Part shown: piece by piece, positions 6,351 through 11,447 of the stretch
How the letters are laid out: each line of letters begins with the position of its first letter
Numbering within the stretch: the first letter of the stretch is position 1
NCBI GenBank assembly: GCA_934661715.1
Contig: CAKUJL010000034.1
Span: 1-11,447 of the forward strand
Direction of reading: 5' to 3'
Source: an uncultured Oscillospiraceae bacterium
GTDB taxonomy: Bacteria; Bacillota; Clostridia; Oscillospirales; Oscillospiraceae
Length of the DNA stretch: 11,447 nt
Translations under genes and position numbers: made by a program
Notes under the pieces: generated by a model
The model's input: only the letters and a program-made list of their open reading frames with translations
The model's database searches: none
What the model was told of the DNA's origin: nothing

Positions 6351-6755
6351 ATGTACGAGAGCAAGAGACAGTATCAGTACGGCACCGGCCGCCGCAAGTC
6401 TTCCGTCGCCCGCGTTCGCCTGTATCAGGGCGGCACCGGCGCCATCACCATCAACGGCCGTGATATCGACGATTATTTTGGTCTGGACACCCTGAAGATG
6501 GTCGTCCGTCAGCCTCTGGCTGCGACTGACCTTCTGGGCAAGGTCGATCTGGTCTGCACCGTCGAAGGCGGCGGCGTCACCGGCCAGGCAGGCGCCATCC
6601 GTCACGGCGTCGCACGCGCACTGCTGGGCGTCAACCCCGAGCTTCGCGCCACGCTCAAGGCTGCAGGTTTCCTGACCCGCGACCCGAGAATGAAGGAAAG
6701 AAAGAAGTACGGCTTGAAGGCAGCTCGCCGCGCGCCGCAGTTCTCGAAGAGATAA
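6351..6755 (+). CDS. rpsI: 30S ribosomal protein S9 (uS9)
   Basis: 134 residues. It begins with the typical [13 protein letters not shown] block, carries [19 protein letters not shown] in the middle and ends in the conserved basic tail with terminal QFSKR. In ribosomes the S9 tail reaches the P-site tRNA anticodon region. CAGGAGG lies upstream of the ATG. It is co-transcribed with rplM and followed 20 bp later by an intrinsic terminator. Full length with no oddities. Confidence 0.97.
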   Translation: MYESKRQYQYGTGRRKSSVARVRLYQGGTGAITINGRDIDDYFGLDTLKMVVRQPLAATDLLGKVDLVCTVEGGGVTGQAGAIRHGVARALLGVNPELRATLKAAGFLTRDPRMKERKKYGLKAARRAPQFSKR

Positions 6756-6773
6756 TTTTTCTTCCCGATTTTC

Positions 6774-6806
6774 AAAAGAGCACTCACACCTGTGGGTGCT
6801 CTTTTT
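6774..6806 (+). terminator. Terminator of the rplM-rpsI operon
   Basis: AGAGCACTCACA pairs with TGTGGGTGCTCT (one T-G wobble) around a tight loop, followed by TTTTTC on the + strand and preceded by AAAA. It lies just past the rpsI stop. Confidence 0.88.
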
Positions 6807-6844
6807 CTGCGCTGTGTGGACACTTTTCCCCTTCCGGGCGCAAG

Positions 6845-6880
6845 AAGAGCCTCCCGGAGACCGGGAGGCTCTTTCGTTTT
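6845..6880. terminator. Second terminator between convergent rpsI and lipoprotein genes
   Basis: AAGAGCCTCCCGG (6845-6857) pairs perfectly with 6861-6873 around AGA. The + strand then reads TTCGTTTTTT; the minus strand has only TTCTTG. It lies 25 bp beyond the lipoprotein stop on the minus strand, so it probably ends that gene and also backs up the rpsI terminator. Confidence 0.75.
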
Positions 6881-6897
6881 TTGCGTTTTCGCCCGTG

Positions 6898-7653
6898 TTA
6901 CGGCAGGAAGCTTCTTGCGATGGAAACGACCTTGCCTTCCGCCATCGTGATGGTGGTGTTGGCGGCGGTAAAGCCCGTGCCGTCCTTTGCAAGCTCTGCC
7001 AGCTGCGAAACTTCGGCGGCCTTGTCGGGGTGCTCGGGGTCAGAGCTGTCGGTGACGGTGCAGCCGTCTGCGAGCTCCATGGTCACCGTGCCGAGCGGAC
7101 GATAGCACTTGACATCGTCGACGCCGAGCTCATAGTACACGCCGTCGCCGTCCGTCGTGAGCGTCACGCCGCCCTGCTCCAGTCCGCCGTTGATGAGAAC
7201 GAGCCCGTTTTCTTCTGCCTTGCTCTTGACGGTCAGATCCTTGCCGCCGGCGACAAAAATATCGCCCTCGGCCAGCTGCGAAACGTCGACCATGTCGTAG
7301 CGGTCATAGTCATAGACGCTGAAGGTAAGGTAAGTTTTGCCTTCTTTTTCCTCGATGCCGTTTTCATCGAAGCTTGCGGCCATCATGGCGTCGGTCAGCT
7401 GCGAGACATCGGGCTGTTCGCCGAGCGGTGCGACACGGCGCACGCCGTCTTCTTCAGACGAAGCCGCAGCCTCCGTGCCGTCCTCCGCCGCAGCGTCCGT
7501 ATCTGGCTGGCCGGCTGAAGCTTCGGTTTCGGTGACAGTTTCCTCCGCGGACGGTTCTGCCGCGGTTTCGGCGGACGGGTTCCCGTCCTGTGAAGCGCAG
7601 GCACTCAGCGCAAACAGGCTCAGCGCCAGCATAATCGCGAGTAGCTTTTTCAT
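6898..7653 (-). CDS. Putative lipoprotein, function unknown
   Basis: 251 residues. A lipoprotein signal peptide (1-18) ends in the lipobox LSAC with Cys19, predicting attachment to the outer face of the membrane. A low-complexity acidic linker rich in Ala, Glu, Thr and Asp (about 22-70) follows, then a probably beta-rich domain (about 80-250) that I do not recognise. The short string VSQL occurs three times (83-86, 124-127, 215-218). The ATG at 7653 is chosen because the signal peptide begins there, AAGGAAGA lies upstream and a promoter lies at 7705-7733. It lies downstream of the zinc-ribbon membrane protein gene on the same strand, 171 bp away, but has its own promoter, so co-regulation is uncertain. 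Neighbours give no specific role. Confidence 0.85.
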   Translation of the reverse strand: MKKLLAIMLALSLFALSACASQDGNPSAETAAEPSAEETVTETEASAGQPDTDAAAEDGTEAAASSEEDGVRRVAPLGEQPDVSQLTDAMMAASFDENGIEEKEGKTYLTFSVYDYDRYDMVDVSQLAEGDIFVAGGKDLTVKSKAEENGLVLINGGLEQGGVTLTTDGDGVYYELGVDDVKCYRPLGTVTMELADGCTVTDSSDPEHPDKAAEVSQLAELAKDGTGFTAANTTITMAEGKVVSIARSFLP

Positions 7654-7679
7654 AATCAGATCTTCCTTCCTGGGTAATC

Positions 7680-7733
7680 GCCGCCTCCCTCCGGCGGCAA
7701 AGCCAGAATACCCGGCAAATGTGACAATTCCAA
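7680..7733 (-). promoter_or_regulatory. Promoter and start-site hairpin of the lipoprotein gene
   Basis: On the minus strand TTGGAA (7733-7728), 17 bp, TATTCT (7710-7705), each four of six. Transcription should start near 7698, which is the 5' edge of a GCCGCC/GGCGGC hairpin (7698-7693 with 7685-7680). Such a 5' hairpin can stabilise an mRNA. The remaining gap up to 7824 shows no convincing terminator for the gene upstream. Confidence 0.5.
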
Positions 7734-7824
7734 GAAGGAAAATTTGACGTTCTGTAAAAAGTTTTTGAACAGAGCCCGGCGGCAAGGTCACCCGTAGCGG
7801 CCTCTGCGCCCCTGCTGAGTGCAA

Positions 7825-8457
7825 TCACGGCCGCAGCTTTTTCCAGTCTTTTCGCAGGATCAAGAACGTCAGGGCCATATCGAGCGCGTAGAGCAGGGCC
7901 TGTGCGCCGCCGCCGAACAGAAGGCTTGCGATCACCAGAAAAACGCCTGCGCCGGAGGCGATGTAAAGCGCCAGCCGCCGCTTGCTGACGAGCAGCCAGA
8001 TGATGCCGAAGAGCTTGACGGCGAACAAAATGGGCACGGCCACGTAAAACGCGTAAAACGTGTCGATGCTCTCGACCATGATCGATAAAAGCTCGGTCAT
8101 GTCGGAAAGCTCGGGGACGGCGGCCAGGGCGTCGAAGAAAAGCGGCTGCGCGTGATAGACCAGCAGCATGCACCCGAAGCCGAACAGAAGATACCCCGTC
8201 AGCACCGCGCACACGATCAGCCAGAAGCACACCGAGCCCCGGAAGTGCGGCTTTCCCGCCGCGTCCAGCCAGACCGCCTCGCGCTTCTGCGGCCGCTCTG
8301 GCGTCTCATACGCGCCGGGATACGCCGCGGGGGCAGGGTAGGGCTCGTCCTGGTTCTGCGGCACGGGCTTTCCATAGCGCTTGACGAGCGCACCGCAGTC
8401 GGGGCAGATGAGGACGTTGTCGTCGACCTCTTTGCCGCAGTTATAACATTTCTGCAT
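7825..8457 (-). CDS. Zinc-ribbon membrane protein, function unknown
   Basis: 210 residues. An N-terminal zinc ribbon, CYNCG and CPDCG (Cys4, 7, 18, 21), is followed by a Pro/Tyr-rich linker (about 28-60). Four hydrophobic segments come next at about 76-101, 136-157, 163-182 and 185-201. The ribbon is probably cytosolic and the last helices pack in the membrane. Proteins with a tiny zinc ribbon on a membrane anchor are common in Clostridia but rarely characterised. The start at 8457 is firm: AAGGAG lies 8 nt upstream and a near-consensus promoter at 8500-8528. It is divergent from dapF, and the lipoprotein gene follows on the same strand. Confidence 0.85.
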   Translation of the reverse strand: MQKCYNCGKEVDDNVLICPDCGALVKRYGKPVPQNQDEPYPAPAAYPGAYETPERPQKREAVWLDAAGKPHFRGSVCFWLIVCAVLTGYLLFGFGCMLLVYHAQPLFFDALAAVPELSDMTELLSIMVESIDTFYAFYVAVPILFAVKLFGIIWLLVSKRRLALYIASGAGVFLVIASLLFGGGAQALLYALDMALTFLILRKDWKKLRP

Positions 8458-8499
8458 AAAGCATACTCCTTATACAATATAGTAAAAAAGCGTACCTGT

Positions 8500-8528
8500 A
8501 TTGTACCCGCGTCTGTGCGGAAAGTCAA
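8500..8528 (-). promoter_or_regulatory. Promoter of the zinc-ribbon membrane protein gene
   Basis: On the minus strand TTGACT (8528-8523), 17 bp, TACAAT (8505-8500), five of six matches in each box. The leader is about 36 nt. Confidence 0.8.
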
Positions 8529-8589
8529 ATGGGCGAAAATTCCGCCGGGCGAAGCGCATTTTTTGCAATGTATCGAGCAGTTTTTCACA

Positions 8590-8617
8590 TTTACATGGCG
8601 GCGATTTCCGATATAAT
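8590..8617 (+). promoter_or_regulatory. Promoter of dapF
   Basis: TTTACA (8590-8595), 16 bp, TATAAT (8612-8617), with the start near 8624 and a ~38-nt leader. It is back to back with the promoter at 8500-8528; the two -35 boxes are about 60 bp apart, so they do not overlap. Confidence 0.8.
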
Positions 8618-8661
8618 AGACTACAACAAACACAAAGGCAAAGTGGAAGGGAGGCGCGGCG

Positions 8662-9495
8662 ATGCGCTTTACAAAAATGAACGGCGCGGGAAACGATTTT
8701 ATCATTGTGGAAAATCTGCACGGTGAACTCGGCGAAAACCAGCTCTCCGCGCTTGCAAAAACGCTCTGCGACCGGCATATGTCCATCGGCGCCGACGGGC
8801 TGATGGCGATCATCCCGGCGAAGGGGAACGCGGACTTCGGCATGCGCTTTTTCAATTCTGACGGTTCGCTCGGTGAAATGTGCGGCAACGGCGCACGCTG
8901 CATCTGCCGGTACGGCTATGAGCACGGCTTTGCCGGAGAAAAACAGACGATCGAAACAACGGCCGGCATCGTCACCGGCGAACGCATCGACAAACGGAAC
9001 TACCGCATCCGCCTGCCCGAGCCGACGAAGCTTGAATATCTGGCGCTGGACGTGGACGGAAAACGCGTCGGCTGCATGTACGTCGAGCTCGGAAACCCCG
9101 GTCTTCCGCACGCGGTGGTGCAGTATCCGGGTCTTCGCGAGGCAGACGAGCGGGAACTTTTCGCGTTCGGGAAAAAGCTTCGGTACCATCCGGCGTTTCC
9201 GAAGGGCGCGAATGTGAACTTCATTGAGACCATCGGCAGGGACCACTTTTACGAACGGACGTGGGAGCGGGGCGTGGAGGATTTCACGTATGCCTGCGGC
9301 ACGGGAACGGGCTCGGCCATTTACGCGCTGGCCGACAAACGCAGAAGCTCCGATCATGCGCGGGTGGAAATGAAAGGAGGTCTTCTTCTCGTGGATATCG
9401 TCCGCGAGGGTAAGAAGTGCAAAGACCTCCTGCTCACGGGCCCGACGAAGCTCGTGTGCGCGGGAGATATCCTCGACGAAGAAGTTTCGCTGTAA
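8662..9495 (+). CDS. dapF: Diaminopimelate epimerase
   Basis: 277 residues, normal length. DapF interconverts LL- and meso-diaminopimelate without a cofactor, using two cysteines as acid and base in the lysine/peptidoglycan pathway. Both are present: Cys74 in EMCGNGARC and Cys212 in YACGTGTGSA. The N-terminal FTKMNGAGNDF and ELGNPGLPHAV (about 142-152) are also typical. GGGAGG ends 7 nt before the ATG. The region around the second cysteine (ERGVEDFTYACGTG) matches the variant common in clostridial members rather than the ERGVGETLACGTG of proteobacteria. The downstream symporter gene follows after 45 bp. A 6-bp hairpin with an A6 loop overlaps the stop (9494-9511) but has no proper T-tract, so the two are probably co-transcribed. 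Confidence 0.95.
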   Translation: MRFTKMNGAGNDFIIVENLHGELGENQLSALAKTLCDRHMSIGADGLMAIIPAKGNADFGMRFFNSDGSLGEMCGNGARCICRYGYEHGFAGEKQTIETTAGIVTGERIDKRNYRIRLPEPTKLEYLALDVDGKRVGCMYVELGNPGLPHAVVQYPGLREADERELFAFGKKLRYHPAFPKGANVNFIETIGRDHFYERTWERGVEDFTYACGTGTGSAIYALADKRRSSDHARVEMKGGLLLVDIVREGKKCKDLLLTGPTKLVCAGDILDEEVSL

Positions 9496-9540
9496 ACGGA
9501 AAAAACCGTTTGGATTTGTCTGAAAAGGAGAAAAGTGTTT

Positions 9541-10791
9541 ATGAACAAGAAGTCTGTTGCACAGAACTATACGTTCCTCGGCATCATGCTCGGCGCGATG
9601 ATCCTCGGCGCGGTGTTTGGCGGGATCTGGCCAAAGGCTGCCGCTGTGATCAAGCCGCTCGGCACGGTGTTCATCAATATGATGTTCTGCATCGTCGTTC
9701 CGCTGGTCTTTGCATCGATCGCGGGCGCGGTCGCCAACATGAAAAGCCGCAAGCGTGCGGGCAAGATCATGGGCGTCACCGTTGCGACGTTCGTGGTCAC
9801 CGGCGCGATCGCCGCGGTCATCATGTTCCTGCTGATTCAGGTCTACCCGCCGGTACTGACGCCGTGGACGGAGCTTCAGGCGGAGGAAATGGGCGAGTAC
9901 GCCTCGATGAGCGACATGGTCGTTAATTTCTTCACGACCTCTGATTTTGTGGGTCTGCTCAGCCGCCGCGCGATGCTGCCTCTGATCGTGTTCTCGATCC
10001 TCTTCGGCTTTGCCGTCAACCTCAACGGCGGCAGCGAGACGCTGGTCGCGAAGTTCCTCGAGGACTTAACGAACGTCATGCTGAAGTTTGTCAAGATCGT
10101 GACCTATTACGCCCCCATCGCCTTCTTCGCGATCTTTGCAGACCTCGTTGCAAGCTACGGCCCGCAGATCACGGAGTCCTACGGCAGAGCGCTGCTGCTC
10201 TACTATCCGCTGTGCCTGGTGTATGTCTTTACGGCTTTCCCGCTGTTTGCCTGGTTCGGCGGCGGCAAGGGCGCGGCAAAGGTCATGTTCCAGCATATCG
10301 TCAAGCCCGCGGTCGTCTCGCTCGGCACCTGCTCTTCGGTCGCGACGATCCCGACCAACATGGAAGAGGCGGAGGCTACCGGCATCTCCAAGGACGTGTC
10401 CGACATGGTTCTGCCGCTCGGCGCGACGATGCACATGGACGGCTCGTGCTTCTCGTGTGTGCTGAAAATCGCGTTCGTGCTCGGCGTATTCGGGCAGGAT
10501 ATGGGCTTTGAGCGCCTGATTCCGATCGTTCTGGTCGCGGTTCTGTCCTCGGTCGGCATGTCCGGCGTGCCCGGCGGCGGCTACATCGGCGAGTACATCA
10601 TCTGCTCGATCTTCTTCCCGACGCAGATGGAGGTCGCGTTCCCGATCCTCGTGGCCATCGGCAACCTTGTTGACCCGCCCGCAACCATGATCAACTCCGC
10701 CGGCGACTATGTTGTGTCCTACATTGTCTCGCGTTTTGTCGACGGCAAGGATTGGCTCCAGAAGCAGCTGGCGGCAGAAAAAGACAGATAA
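9541..10791 (+). CDS. Dicarboxylate/amino acid:cation symporter (DAACS/SLC1 family)
   Basis: 416 residues with the GltPh-like layout. The HP1 loop carries CSSVATIPTN (264-273), the unwound TM7 motif is HMDGS (298-302, equivalent to NMDGT), the HP2 loop is GMSGVPGGG (339-347) and TM8 contains DPPATMINSAGD (378-389). The family couples Na+ or H+ entry to uptake of amino acids or dicarboxylates. By alignment of TM8 with GltPh, Asp394, Thr398, Asn401 and Asp405 are kept (here D378, T382, N385, D389), but the Arg397 that binds the substrate side-chain carboxylate is Ala381, and Asp390 is Gly374. Acidic amino acids are therefore unlikely substrates. The ATG at 9541 fits AAGGAG 10 nt upstream; a GTG six bases earlier is too close to it. 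Probable operon with dapF. Confidence 0.92.
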   Translation: MNKKSVAQNYTFLGIMLGAMILGAVFGGIWPKAAAVIKPLGTVFINMMFCIVVPLVFASIAGAVANMKSRKRAGKIMGVTVATFVVTGAIAAVIMFLLIQVYPPVLTPWTELQAEEMGEYASMSDMVVNFFTTSDFVGLLSRRAMLPLIVFSILFGFAVNLNGGSETLVAKFLEDLTNVMLKFVKIVTYYAPIAFFAIFADLVASYGPQITESYGRALLLYYPLCLVYVFTAFPLFAWFGGGKGAAKVMFQHIVKPAVVSLGTCSSVATIPTNMEEAEATGISKDVSDMVLPLGATMHMDGSCFSCVLKIAFVLGVFGQDMGFERLIPIVLVAVLSSVGMSGVPGGGYIGEYIICSIFFPTQMEVAFPILVAIGNLVDPPATMINSAGDYVVSYIVSRFVDGKDWLQKQLAAEKDR

Positions 10792-10811
10792 ATATTGATA
10801 TACCGATTCCT

Positions 10812-10852
10812 GCGCCCAACATGGATTTTTTTCCGGTTGGGCGCTTCCTTTT
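10812..10852 (+). terminator. Terminator of the dapF-symporter operon
   Basis: GCGCCCAAC (10812-10820) pairs perfectly with GTTGGGCGC (10836-10844) across a 15-nt loop and is followed by TTCCTTTT. It lies 21 bp past the symporter stop. The interrupted T-run makes it moderate in strength. Confidence 0.75.
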
Positions 10853-11112
10853 GCCCAAAAACAACAGGAAAGAAGGCGATGACAAAAGGCAATGTTGCAT
10901 TTTGTGCGGTTCTACAAATCTTTATGCATTTCGACGGGAAAGAACCAAATAAAACCGGCAAAACAAACAAAAATGAATCCAGAGCATTTTTGTGATAGAT
11001 ATTCTGGAAAAAACGTGATATACTGCTATTTGGTGAACAATGGCTTTCAAGGAATTTGCTTTTTCCCGGCAATTCCCTGAACGGCTAGAATTTAGGAAAT
11101 GAGGTACTTTTT
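10853..11112 (+). other. AT-rich intergenic region and pckA leader
   Basis: 10853-11015 is AT-rich with no recognisable gene. A 39-codon frame from ATG 10879 to 10998 is poorly placed for translation and looks incidental. The transcribed leader (about 11031-11112) contains GGAATTTGC and GGCAATTCC, which pair with one bulge, then GAGG 8 nt before the pckA ATG. I see no known riboswitch. The region probably carries the regulatory signals of pckA. Confidence 0.5.
11016..11024 (+). promoter_or_regulatory. Extended -10 promoter of pckA
   Basis: TGATATACT gives a TGn plus TATACT extended -10 (TATACT at 11019-11024), with start near 11031. No good -35 occurs at the right spacing, which suggests dependence on the extended -10 or on an activator. 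Confidence 0.55.
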
Positions 11113-11447
11113 ATGTCTGAACTGAATCTGAGCAAATACGGCATTACGGGTGCCACCGAGATCGTGCGCAATCCTTCTTACGAGATGCTCTTCGAAGAAG
11201 AAACCAAGCCGGGTCTGGTTGGCTACGAAAAGGGCCAGGTCAGCGAGCTGGGCGCCGTCAACGTCATGACCGGCATCTACACCGGCCGCTCCCCCAAAGA
11301 TAAGTATATCGTCGTCGACGATAACTCCAAGGACACCGTGTGGTGGACCTCCGATGCTTACAAGAACGACAACCATCCGATGACCGAGGAAACCTGGAAG
11401 AACGTCAAGGACCTCGCCGTCAGCGAGCTGTGCAACAAGCGCCTGTT
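11113..11447 (+). CDS. pckA: Phosphoenolpyruvate carboxykinase (ATP), 5' part
   Basis: Only the first 111 codons are in the window; the frame is open to the edge. The start reads [11 protein letters not shown], then [15 protein letters not shown], then [15 protein letters not shown], where Arg59 corresponds to the substrate-binding Arg of GRSPKDK in ATP-type PEPCK, and [13 protein letters not shown]. The enzyme interconverts oxaloacetate plus ATP with PEP, CO2 and ADP. In fermenting anaerobes it often runs toward oxaloacetate to make succinate or propionate; the direction here is not shown by sequence. The ATG at 11113 has GAGG 8 nt upstream and an extended -10 promoter 90 bp upstream. Confidence 0.95.
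   Translation, partial: MSELNLSKYGITGATEIVRNPSYEMLFEEETKPGLVGYEKGQVSELGAVNVMTGIYTGRSPKDKYIVVDDNSKDTVWWTSDAYKNDNHPMTEETWKNVKDLAVSELCNKRL

Noticed and set aside
8470..9357. A 295-codon open frame on the minus strand across dapF
   Set aside because: Complementary shadow of dapF, whose motifs and promoter are clear; its start and composition show no independent support.
10879..10998. A 39-codon open frame before pckA
   Set aside because: The AAGG is only 2 nt from the ATG, there is no promoter, and the composition is Lys/Asn-rich as expected of AT-rich noncoding DNA.
1..11447. CRISPR array, prophage genes, toxin-antitoxin pair, biosynthetic cluster
   Set aside because: No regularly spaced direct repeats with unique spacers and no structural phage, toxin or biosynthetic genes were seen on either strand.

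Overview
The window looks like chromosomal DNA from a fairly GC-rich anaerobic Clostridia/Firmicutes bacterium, most likely Oscillospiraceae-like. This is inferred from strong GGAGG-type ribosome binding sites, sigma-A-type promoters, intrinsic terminators, and the gene set: a YkuD L,D-transpeptidase, TtcA, an L13-S9 pair, DapF, ATP-dependent PEPCK and a zinc-ribbon membrane protein. I cannot name the genus. Most of the window is ordinary core genome. The accessory-looking parts are the AT-rich left edge (1-350) and the intergenic stretch at 3037-3379.

Layout. 1-424 has no recognisable protein gene. It carries a perfect 47-bp palindrome made of two CRP/FNR-like half-palindromes, a near-consensus promoter (124-152), and a ~170-nt segment that can fold into a multi-branched RNA and ends in an intrinsic terminator (291-330). 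Next is a GntR/FCD regulator on the + strand, split by one in-frame amber codon (425-1129), so a probable pseudogene. A shared terminator separates it from a minus-strand gene for an alpha/beta hydrolase fused to a polytopic membrane domain (1168-3036). The 3037-3379 gap holds two copies of a palindromic motif and an extra minus-strand terminator with no obvious gene. Minus-strand genes for an L,D-transpeptidase (3380-4846) and TtcA (4948-5664) follow.

From a divergent promoter region with 10-bp-phased repeats, the rplM-rpsI ribosomal protein operon runs rightward (5905-6755). Beyond two terminators lie two minus-strand envelope genes: a lipoprotein of unknown function (6898-7653) and a zinc-ribbon membrane protein (7825-8457). 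The latter is transcribed divergently from dapF (8662-9495) and an SLC1-type symporter (9541-10791), which probably form one operon. The window ends inside pckA (11113 onward).

How the genes fit together. DapF supplies meso-diaminopimelate for lysine and peptidoglycan, and the L,D-transpeptidase cross-links peptidoglycan stems, so the two are linked by cell-wall metabolism though not adjacent. rplM-rpsI and ttcA both concern translation. The hydrolase, lipoprotein and zinc-ribbon proteins are envelope proteins of unknown role. The best candidate for something undescribed is the structured RNA and palindrome at the left edge; nothing in the sequence proves its function.
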